A stretch of 64,000 bases of DNA from Bradyrhizobium cytisi (GTDB taxonomy: Bacteria > Pseudomonadota > Alphaproteobacteria > Rhizobiales > Xanthobacteraceae): NCBI RefSeq assembly GCF_008123515.1, contig NZ_VSSR01000052.1, positions 54,216-118,215 on the forward strand. Direction: 5' to 3'. This document shows, in pieces, positions 35,195 through 46,829 of the stretch; position 1 is the stretch's first letter, and every line of letters begins with the position of its first letter. Under the pieces are notes generated by a model. The model saw only the letters and a program-made list of their open reading frames with translations. It did no database searches and had not been told where the DNA came from. Both the position numbers and the translations under genes were made by a program.

Positions 35195-36868
35195 ATGGCC
35201 GAGCATTCGACTGAGCAGGCGGACGTCATTGTCGTCGGCGGAGGACTATCGGGACTGGTGGCGGCGACCGAGATTGCCGACGCCGGCAAACGCGTGATCG
35301 TGGTCGACCAGGAGGGCGAGCAGTCGCTCGGCGGCCAGGCGTTCTGGTCGTTTGGCGGATTGTTTCTGGTGAACTCCCCGGAGCAGCGCCGGCTCGGCAT
35401 CAAGGACTCGTTTGACCTCGCGATGCAGGACTGGCTCGGCACTGCCGGCTTCGACCGAGACGAGGACTTCTGGCCGCGCCAATGGGCGGAGGCCTATGTG
35501 GCGTTCGCGGCCGGCGAGAAGCGCGACTGGCTGCGCGCGATGGGGCATCGGATCTTCCCCGTGGTGGGCTGGGCCGAGCGCGGCGGCTATGACGCGATGG
35601 GCCACGGCAACTCGGTGCCGCGCTTTCATGTCACCTGGGGCACCGGACCCGGCATCGTCGAGCCGTTCGAGCGCCGCGCGCGCGAAGCCGCGAAGAGCGG
35701 CCGGCTGATCTTCCGGTTCCGCCATCGCGTCGACGCGCTCTCGATCACCAACGGTACGGTGGACGGCGTCAGCGGCGCCATTCTCGCGCCCGACAGCGTC
35801 GAGCGCGGCAAGAGCTCGTCTCGCAGTGTCGTCGGCGAGTTTGCGCTGAAGGCGCAAGCCGTGATCGTGGCGTCCGGCGGCATCGGCGGCAATCACGATC
35901 TGGTGCGCGCGAACTGGCCCAAGCGGCTCGGCGAGCCGCCAAAATTCATGATCTCCGGCGTGCCCGAGCATGTCGACGGCCGCATGATCGGCATCACCGA
36001 GGCATCAGGGGCGCGGCTGATCAATCGCGACCGCATGTGGCACTATGTCGAGGGCATCCAGAACTGGTCACCGATCTGGCCGCGCCACGGTATCCGCATC
36101 CTGCCAGGCCCCTCCTCGATGTGGTTCGACGCCACGGGCACGCGGCTGCCGGCGCCGCTATTCCCGGGGTCTGATACGCTCGGCCAGCTCAAATACATCA
36201 TGTCCACCGGCTATGATTATTCCTGGTTCGTCCTGACGCAGGCCATCATCAAGAAGGAGTTCGCGCTGTCGGGCTCGGAGCAGAACCCCGATCTCACCGG
36301 CAAGAGCTGGCGCATGACCTTGCGCCGCGCCACCAACAAGGGCGCGCCGGCGCCGGTCGAGGCGTTCAAAAGCCATGGTGCCGACTTCATCGTACGCGAC
36401 AAGATCGAGGATCTCGTCGCCGCCATGAACAAGCTCGCCGGCAACGATCTGCTCAGGCTCGACGAGATCAGGATGCAGATCGAGGCGCGCGACCGCGAGA
36501 TCGCCAATCCTTACGTCAAGGACGCGCAGGTGATGAATATCCACAATGCGCGACGTTACATCGGCGACAAGCTGATCCGCACGGCATCGCCGCACCGCAT
36601 TCTCGATCCCGCGCAGGGGCCGCTGATCGCGGTCAAGCTCAACATCCTCACCCGCAAGACGCTGGGCGGCTTCGAGACCGATCTCGACTCACGCGTGTTC
36701 GGCGAGGAAGGGCAGATCATTCCCGGCCTCTACGCGGTGGGCGAGGCCGCCGGCTTCGGCGGCGGCGGCATGCACGGCTATCGCTCGCTGGAGGGCACCT
36801 TCCTCGGCGGCTGCCTGTTCTCGGGCCGCAATGCCGGCCGTGCGGCGGCGAAAGCGGTTGGCCGTTGA
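35195..36868 (+). CDS. FAD-binding dehydrogenase (KstD/COG3573-like)
   Basis: A 557-residue flavoprotein. The dinucleotide fold is at residues 10-40 (DVIVVGGGLSGLVAATEI), with SLGGQAFWSFGG next. The C-terminus has GLYAVGEAAGFGGGGMHGYRS and LEGTFLGGCLFSGR, the second FAD block. This resembles the 3-ketosteroid-delta1-dehydrogenase/fumarate reductase group, in the COG3573 subgroup of unknown substrate. ATG at 35195 is preceded by GGGGGGA. It appears monocistronic. I would not name the substrate. Confidence 0.85.
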   Translation: MAEHSTEQADVIVVGGGLSGLVAATEIADAGKRVIVVDQEGEQSLGGQAFWSFGGLFLVNSPEQRRLGIKDSFDLAMQDWLGTAGFDRDEDFWPRQWAEAYVAFAAGEKRDWLRAMGHRIFPVVGWAERGGYDAMGHGNSVPRFHVTWGTGPGIVEPFERRAREAAKSGRLIFRFRHRVDALSITNGTVDGVSGAILAPDSVERGKSSSRSVVGEFALKAQAVIVASGGIGGNHDLVRANWPKRLGEPPKFMISGVPEHVDGRMIGITEASGARLINRDRMWHYVEGIQNWSPIWPRHGIRILPGPSSMWFDATGTRLPAPLFPGSDTLGQLKYIMSTGYDYSWFVLTQAIIKKEFALSGSEQNPDLTGKSWRMTLRRATNKGAPAPVEAFKSHGADFIVRDKIEDLVAAMNKLAGNDLLRLDEIRMQIEARDREIANPYVKDAQVMNIHNARRYIGDKLIRTASPHRILDPAQGPLIAVKLNILTRKTLGGFETDLDSRVFGEEGQIIPGLYAVGEAAGFGGGGMHGYRSLEGTFLGGCLFSGRNAGRAAAKAVGR

Positions 36869-36871
36869 ACG

Positions 36872-36907
36872 AACGCATGCGTGCCGGGCAACGCATGCGT
36901 GCCGGGG
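36872..36907 (+). repeat. Two tandem 18-base units
   Basis: The unit AACGCATGCGTGCCGGGC occurs twice in direct tandem (last base differs) just after the dehydrogenase stop, each with the palindrome GCATGC. Confidence 0.8.
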
Positions 36908-36967
36908 GTGGCACAGCGCGAGGTGCTGCGCTAGACAGGGCCGCCATTCCCACCAGGAGATCCCCTA

Positions 36968-37318
36968 ATGAGCATTCAGCGTCTTGAAACCGGCCCGCGC
37001 ATGAGCCAGGTCGTCGTGCACGGCAACACCGTCTATCTCGCCGGCGTCGTCGCCAGCAATGCGGCCGGCGAAAGCGTGACCAAGCAGACCCAGGATATCC
37101 TGAAGACCATCGACGGCCATCTCGCCAAGGCCGGCACCGACAAGTCGAAACTGCTGTCGGCCACGATCTACATCACCGACATGAAGACGTTCCAGGAGAT
37201 GAACGCCGTGTGGGATGGCTGGGTGTCGCCCGGCAACACCCCGGCCCGCGCCACCGTTGAAGCCAAGCTGGCCGCGCCGCAATACACCGTCGAGATCATG
37301 GTGACCGCGGCGAAGTAG
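36968..37318 (+). CDS. RidA family protein
   Basis: A 116-residue YjgF/YER057c/UK114 protein. It has the family blocks GNTVYLAGVVA, TKQTQDILKTIDGHLAKAG, and the C-terminal GNTPARATVEAKLA with the conserved arginine that binds the imine or enamine substrate. RidA hydrolyses reactive enamines from PLP enzymes. AGGAG precedes the ATG. A strong terminator follows. Confidence 0.93.
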   Translation: MSIQRLETGPRMSQVVVHGNTVYLAGVVASNAAGESVTKQTQDILKTIDGHLAKAGTDKSKLLSATIYITDMKTFQEMNAVWDGWVSPGNTPARATVEAKLAAPQYTVEIMVTAAK

Positions 37319-37344
37319 GTTCGCGCGGAACCAACAGGCGACAG

Positions 37345-37378
37345 GAGCGCGATGAGACCGTCATCGCGCTCTTTTTTT
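37345..37378 (+). terminator. Rho-independent terminator after ridA-like gene
   Basis: GAGCGCGATG / CATCGCGCTC, a perfect 10-base stem with seven-base loop, is followed by seven T, 27 bases after the stop. Confidence 0.92.
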
Positions 37379-37472
37379 GTGGACGCATGATCTCCGAGGT
37401 AATCGATCCCAGCGCGCGAACCTTCGATAGTCAGGTCAGCCGAACCACACGGCGCCATCGAAGGAGAGTCTC

Positions 37473-37838
37473 ATGACCGACCACGTCACGATCGCCCGCC
37501 GCTACATCGATCTCTGGAACGAGCGCGCGCAAAATCGCCGCCGCGAATTGCTCAGCGAGAACTGGACGGCAGATGCGAGCTATGTCGATCCGCTGATGAA
37601 GGGTGACGGCCGGGACGGCATCGATGCCCTGATCGCCGGCGTGCAGCAGCGCTTTCCCGACTTCAAGTTCAGCCTGATCGGCGAGCCCAACGGCCATGGC
37701 GACCATGTGCGCTTCAGCTGGGGTCTTGGACCTGATGGCGTCGATAGCCCGATCAAGGGCACGGATTTCGCCGTGCTGAAGGATGGCCGCATCAGGAGCA
37801 TCACGGGATTTTTGGATCAGGTGCCTCCGGGGGCGTGA
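37473..37838 (+). CDS. SnoaL-like / NTF2 family polyketide-cyclase-type protein
   Basis: A 121-residue SnoaL/NTF2-fold protein (IARRYIDLWNER, DASYVDPLMKGDGRDGIDALI, VRFSWGLGPDG, FAVLKDGRIRSITGFLD). Family members include isomerases and cyclases; the reaction is unknown. ATG at 37473 has GGAGAG nine bases upstream. It appears monocistronic and is unrelated in detail to the SnoaL-like gene at 6941. Confidence 0.85.
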   Translation: MTDHVTIARRYIDLWNERAQNRRRELLSENWTADASYVDPLMKGDGRDGIDALIAGVQQRFPDFKFSLIGEPNGHGDHVRFSWGLGPDGVDSPIKGTDFAVLKDGRIRSITGFLDQVPPGA

Positions 37839-37864
37839 GGGCGCTGTCGTTACTGTGCCCTGTC

Positions 37865-37997
37865 CGCTTGCGGGAGAGGGCAGCTCCGCTCGTGAACACG
37901 GCTCACTGGGGTGAGGGATCTCTCTCCGCAGATTGAATTTGTGGATAGAACCCCTCATCCGGCGCTTCGCGCCACCTTCTCCCGCAAGGGGAGTAGG
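37865..37997. repeat. Palindromic intergenic repeat, family 6
   Basis: CGCTTGCGGGAGAGGG at the left and CCTTCTCCCGCAAGGGG at the right are inverted, with GGTGAGGG / CCCCTCATCC inside. A fragment of the same element, CCCCCGCAAGCGGGAGAGGG, lies at about 39881-39900. It lies between the convergent SnoaL and amidohydrolase genes. Confidence 0.75.
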
Positions 37998-38014
37998 AGC
38001 AGCGCGTTCGCGGC

Positions 38015-38863
38015 TCAGACGATGGCCAGCCGATACGCCCGCTTAGCATTCATCCCAAATGCCTTGTCGCGGACGCTCGCATCTAGCTTCGCCAGGCACG
38101 CCTCCAGCGCGGCCTTGATCTCGCCGTAGCTGCCCGCCAGCAGGCACACCGGCCAGTCGGAGCCGAAGATCAGGCGGTCCTCGCCAAAACTATTCGCGAC
38201 GTGCTGGACAAACGGAAACAGCCGCTCCGCGTCCCAATCGGTCCACTTCGCTTCCGTCGCGAGCCCCGAGACCTTGCACCAGACGTTGCCGCAGGCCGCG
38301 AGCGACGCGATGCGGTCGGACCATTCCGCGCTGCCGCCAACGGCGATCGGCGGTTTTGCGGCGTGGTCGAGCACGAAGCGTGCGTGCGGAAAAGCTTTTG
38401 CAGTTGCGATCGCAGCGGGGAGCTCGCGGGTGCGGACGAGGAAGTCGTAGGCGAGATCGCGGGCGAACACCGCCGCGAGTCCGCGCTGGACGTCCGCGCG
38501 CAACAGCCAGTCGGGATCGGCCTCGTCGTGGACCTGGTGGCGGATACCGACCAGCTTTGCGCCGCCCGGCAGCGCGCGCAGCCGATCAAGCGTGTCGCCG
38601 AGCGCGGCATCGGTCAGATCGGCCCAGCCGACCACGCCCATGACGGAGGGCGTGTCATGCGCGACCCGCAATAATTCCTCGGTCTCCTCAAGCGCGGAGC
38701 GGCACTGCACCAGGATGCTTGCGTCGATGCCGTTCGCCTTTAGCAGCGGAGCTAGATCGGCGGGCCCGAAGGCGCGGCGGATCGGCGTGAGCTCAGGCGC
38801 ATCCATCCAGGGATAGTCGGCGCGCGCGGGATCCCAGAAATGCTGGTGCGCATCGATGAGCAT
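38015..38863 (-). CDS. Amidohydrolase family protein (COG3618, lactonase-like)
   Basis: A 282-residue TIM-barrel metal hydrolase. The N-terminal metal motif is DAHQHFWDP; later blocks are GVVGWADLTD, RHQVHDEADPDWL, FVLDHAAKPP and LIFGSDWPVC, all typical of the L-fuconolactonase/2-pyrone-4,6-dicarboxylate lactonase group. It follows the aldo/keto reductase by three bases, so it probably hydrolyses the sugar lactone formed by that enzyme. Substrate (fucono-, arabino- or similar lactone) is an inference. Confidence 0.87.
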   Translation of the reverse strand: MLIDAHQHFWDPARADYPWMDAPELTPIRRAFGPADLAPLLKANGIDASILVQCRSALEETEELLRVAHDTPSVMGVVGWADLTDAALGDTLDRLRALPGGAKLVGIRHQVHDEADPDWLLRADVQRGLAAVFARDLAYDFLVRTRELPAAIATAKAFPHARFVLDHAAKPPIAVGGSAEWSDRIASLAACGNVWCKVSGLATEAKWTDWDAERLFPFVQHVANSFGEDRLIFGSDWPVCLLAGSYGEIKAALEACLAKLDASVRDKAFGMNAKRAYRLAIV

Positions 38864-38866
38864 GTC

Positions 38867-39844
38867 TCACGCTCCGCCCGGCAGCGGCGCCCGCGCGTCG
38901 ACGAGGTTTTTCGCGCGCAGCTCCTGCCAGAAGGCCGGCGGCACCGTGCGCTCCGACATCGCGATGTTGTCGGCAACCTCCGCGGCGTTGCGCGCGCCCA
39001 TCACCGCGACCGTCACGGCCGGATGGGCCATGCAGAACTGGAGCGCGGCGGCCTTCAGCTCGGTGCCGTGCTTGCGGCAGAGCTCGTCAAGCGCGAGTGC
39101 GCGCGCCACGAGTGCCGCGTCGGCGTCCTGATAATTGAACTTCGCGCCGGTGTGCGGATTGGCCAAAATGCCGCTGTTGTAGATGCCGCCGAGCAGGATG
39201 CCGATGCCCCTCTCGCGGCAGACCGGAAACAGCGCATCCAGCGCGCCCTGGTCGAGCAGCGTGTAACGGCCAGCGAGCAGGAAGCAGTCGACCGGCACGG
39301 CTTCGGCGAAACGTGTGAGCATCTCCGACTGATTCATGCCGGAGCCGATCGCCTTGACCGTGCCGTCGTCGCGCAGGCGCATCAGCGCGCGGAAAGCACC
39401 GTTGACGGCCGCGTCATAGTGATCGTCGGGATCATGCACGAGCAGCACGTCGACGCGATCGAGCCCGAGGCGATCGAGACTTTCCTCGACCGAACGCATC
39501 ACGCCGTCATAGCTGAAATCGAATTGCGGCCGCAGCGCAGGGGCGCCCTTGTAGTGATCGTCCTCGGTCGAACTGGGATCCGGGCGCAGCAGCCGGCCGA
39601 CCTTGGTCGAGATCGCAAAGGAGTCCCGCTGCTGCTGGCGCAGGAAAGCGCCCAAACGGCGCTCGGCGAGGCCAAAGCCGTAGAGCGGCGCAGTGTCGTA
39701 GAAGCGGATGCCGGCCGACCAGCCGGCCGCGAGCGTCGCTTCTGCATCGGCATCGCTGACCGCCGAAAACAGGCCGCCGAGTGGCGCCGAGCCGAGGCCT
39801 ATTGCCGTAACATCGAGACCGTTAGCCAACCGCGTACGCTTCAT
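38867..39844 (-). CDS. Aldo/keto reductase (D-threo-aldose 1-dehydrogenase-like)
   Basis: A 325-residue AKR. Motifs: GLGSAPLGGLF, GIRFYDTAPLYGFGLAERRLG (Asp and Tyr of the catalytic tetrad), ISTKVGRLLRP (catalytic Lys), LLVHDPDDH, and IGSGMNQSEML. This sequence group includes L-fucose/D-threo-aldose dehydrogenases that oxidise aldoses to lactones. It sits between the sugar-binding protein and the lactonase-type amidohydrolase in one minus-strand operon, so a sugar dehydrogenase role is likely. Confidence 0.88.
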   Translation of the reverse strand: MKRTRLANGLDVTAIGLGSAPLGGLFSAVSDADAEATLAAGWSAGIRFYDTAPLYGFGLAERRLGAFLRQQQRDSFAISTKVGRLLRPDPSSTEDDHYKGAPALRPQFDFSYDGVMRSVEESLDRLGLDRVDVLLVHDPDDHYDAAVNGAFRALMRLRDDGTVKAIGSGMNQSEMLTRFAEAVPVDCFLLAGRYTLLDQGALDALFPVCRERGIGILLGGIYNSGILANPHTGAKFNYQDADAALVARALALDELCRKHGTELKAAALQFCMAHPAVTVAVMGARNAAEVADNIAMSERTVPPAFWQELRAKNLVDARAPLPGGA

Positions 39845-39932
39845 TGCAATATCCTTCCAATCCGCAAAAGCACTCCCTCCCCCGCAAGCGGGAGAGGGAG
39901 TGTAGCGCAGGAACGTCGGGCTGGTAACGTTC

Positions 39933-40865
39933 CTACTTCAACAATTGAGCGACGTTGTCCTTCGTCACCAGGTCGAGGCCGGTGTAGATCACTTCCGGAA
40001 CCTTCTGGCCCTTCTTGATCGCCAACAGGGTGTCCATAGACTTCTCGCCCATCTCGAACGGACGCTGGCCGGTGAGCGCGTTGGAGTAGCCGTCGCGCAG
40101 CAATTCGAGCTGCATCTTCAGCGTATCGGCGACGACGAGCGTGAACTTGCCGGCGTCGATATCCTTCTTGTTCTTGTTGACGAAGGCTTTGTAGCCTTCG
40201 GGCGCGAACATCGGCCAGCCGCCGACCGGCACGATCGCACCGAGGTCGGGCGTTGCGGTACGCAAGTCCGACATCTGCTGGATCGCAAGCGCGGAATCGT
40301 CATTGCAGAAGGTCGGCGAACCCTGGACCTCGACCCATTTCGAGCCCTTGAGCGCTTCGCGGACACCATCGACACGTTCGGCGAGGTTTTTCGCACCGGG
40401 GCCGCCGGAAACCATGGCATATTTGCCGCCATCGGGCCGGAGCTTGAGCAACTGCTTGCCGAGCGCGAGGCCGAAGTCCTTGTTGTTGGTGCCGATATAG
40501 GCAAGCCGCTTGGAACCCGGCGCATCCGCGTCAAACGTAATGACGGGAATGCCGGCTGCAGCCGCTGCATCGATCGACTTGGTCATCGCTGCGACGTCGG
40601 CAACCGAGATTGCCAACCCATCCACCTTCTGGGTGATGAAGTCCTGGATGATCTGGGCCTGTGTCGCCGGCTCGTGCTCGATCGGCCCCTTGTAGATGCA
40701 TTCGACATTGCCGAGTTCCTTGGCTCGCTTCAGGCAGCCGTCACGCGCCACATCGAAGAACGGATTGTTCATCGCCTTGGGCACGACGGCGAACTTGTAG
40801 GTCTGGGCAAATGCCGGGGTCGCCATCATTGCGATGGTCACGCCGGCCAACAGAAGCTTCTTCAT
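39933..40865 (-). CDS. Sugar ABC transporter, periplasmic substrate-binding protein
   Basis: A 310-residue Peripla_BP_4 (ribose-type) protein. Signal peptide residues 1-21 (LLLAGVTIAMMATPAFA). The mature domain has YKFAVVPKAMNNPFF, GPIEHEPATQAQIIQDFI and DGLAISVADVAAM, the normal sugar-binding blocks. The ATG at 40865 has GGAGGGAAG upstream. It is cotranscribed with the permease and ATPase upstream and precedes the aldose dehydrogenase. A pentose ligand is inferred from xylA and xylB in the same operon. Confidence 0.9.
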   Translation of the reverse strand: MKKLLLAGVTIAMMATPAFAQTYKFAVVPKAMNNPFFDVARDGCLKRAKELGNVECIYKGPIEHEPATQAQIIQDFITQKVDGLAISVADVAAMTKSIDAAAAAGIPVITFDADAPGSKRLAYIGTNNKDFGLALGKQLLKLRPDGGKYAMVSGGPGAKNLAERVDGVREALKGSKWVEVQGSPTFCNDDSALAIQQMSDLRTATPDLGAIVPVGGWPMFAPEGYKAFVNKNKKDIDAGKFTLVVADTLKMQLELLRDGYSNALTGQRPFEMGEKSMDTLLAIKKGQKVPEVIYTGLDLVTKDNVAQLLK

Positions 40866-40958
40866 TTCTTCCCTCCACACTTTGTTGCCTATCCATTTGT
40901 GATGTGATGCCCCGGCAGGCGGATAGACGATCTTTCGTTGTCCTTCCGGAGTAACTGG

Positions 40959-42028
40959 TTAAGTCATGCGCGAGCGGATCCGGTCGACCAGCACGGCAAG
41001 GATGATGATCACGCCCACCAGCGTCTGCTGCCAGTAGGAGTTGACCTGCGCGAGCACGAGGCCGTTGCGGATCACTTCGAGCAGCACGCAGCCGACGATG
41101 GCACCGAGCGGACCGCCGATGCCGCCGGCCAGATTGGCGCCGCCGATCACGGCGGCCGCAATCACGTTGAGCTCGTAGGAGGTCGCCATGTTGGCGGGCG
41201 CCGAGCCGAGCCAGCCGGAGATGATGATGCCTTGGAGCCCCGCGGCGAGCGCGCAGATCACGTAGACCTCGATCTTCACCCGCACGACCGAGATGCCGGT
41301 CAGCTCCGCCGCCTTCTCGTTGCCGCCGAGCGCGAAGACGTGGCGGCCGAAACTGGTGTGATGCAGCACGACCGCCATCACGGCGGCGAGTATCACCAGA
41401 TAGATGAAGGGAGCGGGCACGCCGAGCACGTCACCCGATGTCAGCGCATAGAAATAATCGGCGTCCGGCCCGCCGGGAAAGCTGCCGCGGCCGTTCGAGA
41501 CGACATAGGCGAGCCCACGCACGATCGAGAGCATGCCAAGCGTGGTGACGAAGGGTGACAGCCCGAGCACCGCAATGCAGAAGCCGTTGACGAGCCCGAC
41601 GATCAACGCGGCGCACAGCCCCGCGAGCACCGAGATCACAAGGATCAATCCGGGCACATTGGCGACGGCGGTCTTGCCGTCGGCGGCCAAATGGACGAAC
41701 ACCGATCCCGGCGCCGACAGCTCGATCATGACCATAGAGGTGATCATCGCAGAAAAACACATCATCGAGCCGACGGAGAGATCAATGCCGCCGGTGATGA
41801 TGACGAAGGTGATTCCGAGCGTGGCAATGGCGATGAAGGAAAAGTTCTTCGCCACGTTCTGCATGTTGCCCTCGGTGAAGAAATAGGGGCTGGCAAAATG
41901 CATCACGACCATCAGCACCAGGAGCGCCAGCAGGACGTAGCCGGTCTGGGAGGCGAAGATGCCGCGCCGCCACCATTTGATCTTGCCGACGTTCGAGAAC
42001 GTGACGGGGGATTCCAGGGGCATCGCCA

Positions 42029-42029
<1 letters not shown>
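40959..42029 (-). CDS. Sugar ABC transporter permease (RbsC/FrcC type)
   Basis: A 356-residue inner-membrane permease of the BPD_transp_2 family with nine to ten helices. Family blocks: TLGITFVIITGGIDLSVGS, LGLSPFVTTLGMLSIVRGLAY, AALGGN-type GRHVFALGGNEKAAELTGI and GGANLAGGIGGPLGAIVG. The ATG at 42029 overlaps the stop of the ATPase (ATGA) and has GGAGG upstream. It forms the channel for the sugar system. Confidence 0.93.
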
Positions 42030-42787
<758 letters not shown>

Positions 42788-42795
42788 CAGCGACC

Positions 42796-44118
42796 TCAGA
42801 TGTAGCGGTTAACGAGAGATTCCAGATATTCCTGCCGTCCCGAGCGCGGCTGCGGGTCGAAGCCGGGACCCATCGCGCGATCGGCGAGATCGGCGAGCGA
42901 GCGCTGGCCGGCGAGAATGGCCCGGCCCTCGCCGCCCGCCCATCCACCGTAGCGGTCGGCAAGCGGCGCCGTGAGGGCGCCGGCATCGAGCATGTCGGCA
43001 GCAGCGAGGAACGCCCGCGCGCAGGCATCCATCGAGCCGACATGAGCATGGATGAGATCGTCGGGGTCGATCGACTGACGGCGGATCTTGGCGTCGAAAT
43101 TGAGTCCGCCGGAGTTGAAGCCGCCGCGGTTCAGCATCTCGTGGAACACCAGCGCCAGCTCGCCCACGTTCATCGCGAACTGATCGGTGTCCCAGCCAAG
43201 CAGATCGTCGCCGCGGTTGATATCGAGCGAGCCGAACACGCCGAGCGCCTCGGCCAGCGCGACCTCGTGATGGAAGGAGTGTCCGGCGAGGATGGCGTGG
43301 TTTTGCTCGATGTTGAGCTTGACGTCCTCGAGCAAATCGTAGCGTGCGAGGAAGCCGTAGCAGGTGGCGACGTCGAAATCATATTGATGCTTGGTCGGCT
43401 CCTTCGGCTTCGGCTCGATCAGGATCGGGCCCTTGAAGCCGATCTTGTGCTTGTGCTCGACCACGAGCGAGACGAAGCGGCCGAGCTGGTCGAGCTCGCG
43501 CTTGAGATCGGTATTGAGCAGCGTCTCGTAGCCCTCGCGGCCGCCCCACAGCACATAGTTCTGGCCGCCGAGCCGATGCGTCACCTCCAGCGCGGCGCGG
43601 ACCTGGCCGGCGGCATAGGTGAAGATCTCGGGGTCCGGATTGGTCGCGGCGCCCGCCATGTAACGGCGATGCGTGAACAGGTTTGCCGTACCCCAGAGCA
43701 GGCGGACCTTGGCCGATGCCATCTTCGCCTCGAACAGATCGGCGATGGCGTTGAGGTTGGCGACGGATTCGCGGAGCGAAGCACCTTCGGGCGCCGCATC
43801 GACGTCGTGGAAGGTGAAGAAGGGCACATCCAGCAGGCGGAACAGCTCGAAGGCGACATCGGCCTTGGCGCGCGCCATCGCCATCGGATCGGAGCCGTGG
43901 TGCCAGGGCCGCAGAAACGTCTCGCCGCCGAAGGGATCGCCGCCCGGCCAGCACAGCGAATGCCAGTAGCACACCGCAAAGCGCAAGTGATCTTCCAGCC
44001 TGCGGCCGTGGACCATGCGGTCCTTGTCGTACCAGCGGAAGGCGGGCGCATTTCCCGCGTCCTTGCCGGCAAAGGCTATGGGTGCGCTGGCATCGAAGAA
44101 TTTAGCTGACGCGTTCAC
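42796..44118 (-). CDS. xylA: Xylose isomerase
   Basis: A 440-residue TIM-barrel metal enzyme converting D-xylose to D-xylulose. Conserved parts: FFTFHDVDAAPEGASLRE (catalytic His-Asp), LWGGREGYETLLNTD, IEPKPKEPTKHQYDFD (metal-binding Glu and Lys), FHHEV, and GSLDINRGDDLLGWDTDQF. Length matches group II isomerases. The start ATG at 44118 immediately follows the xylB stop (adjacent bases). This enzyme makes the pathway isomerase-based. Confidence 0.96.
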   Translation of the reverse strand: MNASAKFFDASAPIAFAGKDAGNAPAFRWYDKDRMVHGRRLEDHLRFAVCYWHSLCWPGGDPFGGETFLRPWHHGSDPMAMARAKADVAFELFRLLDVPFFTFHDVDAAPEGASLRESVANLNAIADLFEAKMASAKVRLLWGTANLFTHRRYMAGAATNPDPEIFTYAAGQVRAALEVTHRLGGQNYVLWGGREGYETLLNTDLKRELDQLGRFVSLVVEHKHKIGFKGPILIEPKPKEPTKHQYDFDVATCYGFLARYDLLEDVKLNIEQNHAILAGHSFHHEVALAEALGVFGSLDINRGDDLLGWDTDQFAMNVGELALVFHEMLNRGGFNSGGLNFDAKIRRQSIDPDDLIHAHVGSMDACARAFLAAADMLDAGALTAPLADRYGGWAGGEGRAILAGQRSLADLADRAMGPGFDPQPRSGRQEYLESLVNRYI

Positions 44119-45573
<1,455 letters not shown>

Positions 45574-45596
45574 ACTCGTCCCTCCCTCTTCGTTTG

Positions 45597-45621
45597 AGCG
45601 TGATCTGTTCGGGATCACGCT
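45597..45621. repeat. Inverted repeat upstream of xylB
   Basis: AGCGTGATC / GATCACGCT, a perfect nine-base dyad with seven-base spacer, lies 24 bases before the xylB start. It resembles a shortened form of the GAGCATGATC element at 25782, but could also serve as an operator or terminator between lacI and xylB. Confidence 0.6.
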
Positions 45622-45698
45622 GCCGCGGTGCACGAATTGACGTCGCGCTTTCCGCAGTCACTCACTTCAAAACACAAGGCACCGCGCGCCCTTTGCGG

Positions 45699-46742
45699 CT
45701 ACGGCAGATTGTCCCGCATCAAGATGTCGATGCGGATATTCTCCTGTTCGCTCAAGATCGGCTCGTTGCGTGCGAGCGACAGCAGCACGCGCACGGCGGA
45801 GCGCGCCTCGTGCCCTGGATTCTGCGAGATCGCGACGTCCAGCGTACCCTGCAGCAGCAGTTTTCGCGTCATCGCCGTGAGATCGTGGGCGATGAACACG
45901 ATCTGCTTGCCGCGGCCGGTCTCGGTCAGGGCCTTGGCCACGCCTTGCGTGCCGGCGCCGACATTGTAGAGGGCGATGATGTCCGGATGCTTGCCGAGCA
46001 GCCGCGATATCAGCTGCTCGGATCGGTCGTCCTCGTCGCGCCCCTCGAGCAGGGGCAGCAAGTCGAGGTGCGAAAATTCCGATGCCATCACCTGGTTGAA
46101 GCCAAAAATGCGCTCGGCATGGTCGCGCAGGCCCCGCGATCCCGCGATGATGGCGATCTTGCCGGACTTTTGCCCGACCAGCCGCCCGACCAGCGCGCCG
46201 GCGGTGCGGCCTGCGGCGATGTTGTCGATGCCGACATAATGGTGGCGGCGCGACGACGGCACGTCGGAGACCAGCGTCACCACCTTGGTGCCGGCATCGA
46301 CGAGATCGTTGATCGCAGCGCGCACGCCGGGATGATCCAGCGCCACGACGGCAACGCCGTCGTAGTCGCCCGAGAGCGTCTCGAGCGTTGCAGCGAGCAC
46401 GGACGGATCGAACACATCCGTATTGACCATCTCGACGCTGAGACGCCGGGCCGATAGCCAGCCGGACATCTCGCCGAGATAGGCCTCGATCTGCTGCATG
46501 AACGGGTTCGCCCCCGACGGCATGACGAAGGCAAACCGGCGGACGCGGCCGCGGGCGAGCTCGGCGGCAGCCACGTGCGGCTGAAAGGCATTGCGCGCGA
46601 TGGTCTCCTGGACGCGGCGGACCGTATCGGACCGCACCCCGGGGCGGTTGTGCAGGACGCGATCGACCGTCGCCAGGCTGACACCCGCCTCGCGGGCGAT
46701 GTCTTTCAGCGTCAGCGCGGCGGAGACGGTCTCTTCGGCCAT
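45699..46742 (-). CDS. LacI family transcriptional regulator
   Basis: A 347-residue LacI protein. Residues 10-60 form the helix-turn-helix (LTLKDIAREAGVSLATVDRVLHN), and the sugar-binding core follows (FAFVMPSGANPFMQQIEAYL, VVALDHPGVRAAI, GIDNIAAGRTAGALV). The variant VDRVLHNRPGVR is typical of rhizobial sugar regulators. It is upstream of xylB on the same strand and likely controls the sugar operon, probably released by the sugar or its lactone. No clear operator could be fixed. Confidence 0.9.
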   Translation of the reverse strand: MAEETVSAALTLKDIAREAGVSLATVDRVLHNRPGVRSDTVRRVQETIARNAFQPHVAAAELARGRVRRFAFVMPSGANPFMQQIEAYLGEMSGWLSARRLSVEMVNTDVFDPSVLAATLETLSGDYDGVAVVALDHPGVRAAINDLVDAGTKVVTLVSDVPSSRRHHYVGIDNIAAGRTAGALVGRLVGQKSGKIAIIAGSRGLRDHAERIFGFNQVMASEFSHLDLLPLLEGRDEDDRSEQLISRLLGKHPDIIALYNVGAGTQGVAKALTETGRGKQIVFIAHDLTAMTRKLLLQGTLDVAISQNPGHEARSAVRVLLSLARNEPILSEQENIRIDILMRDNLP

Positions 46743-46829
46743 GCCTGAAGGCTAGCAGAGGTGTTTTGAGGTGCGCAACTCATTTTGAGGGGCAAGACGA
46801 TCTTTTCGAGCCCCGGTTGCGCCAGGGCG

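Noticed and set aside
45574..45698. Fixed LacI operator for the sugar operon
   Set aside because: The dyad at 45597-45621 resembles a dispersed repeat; no second symmetric site was convincing, so no operator was assigned.
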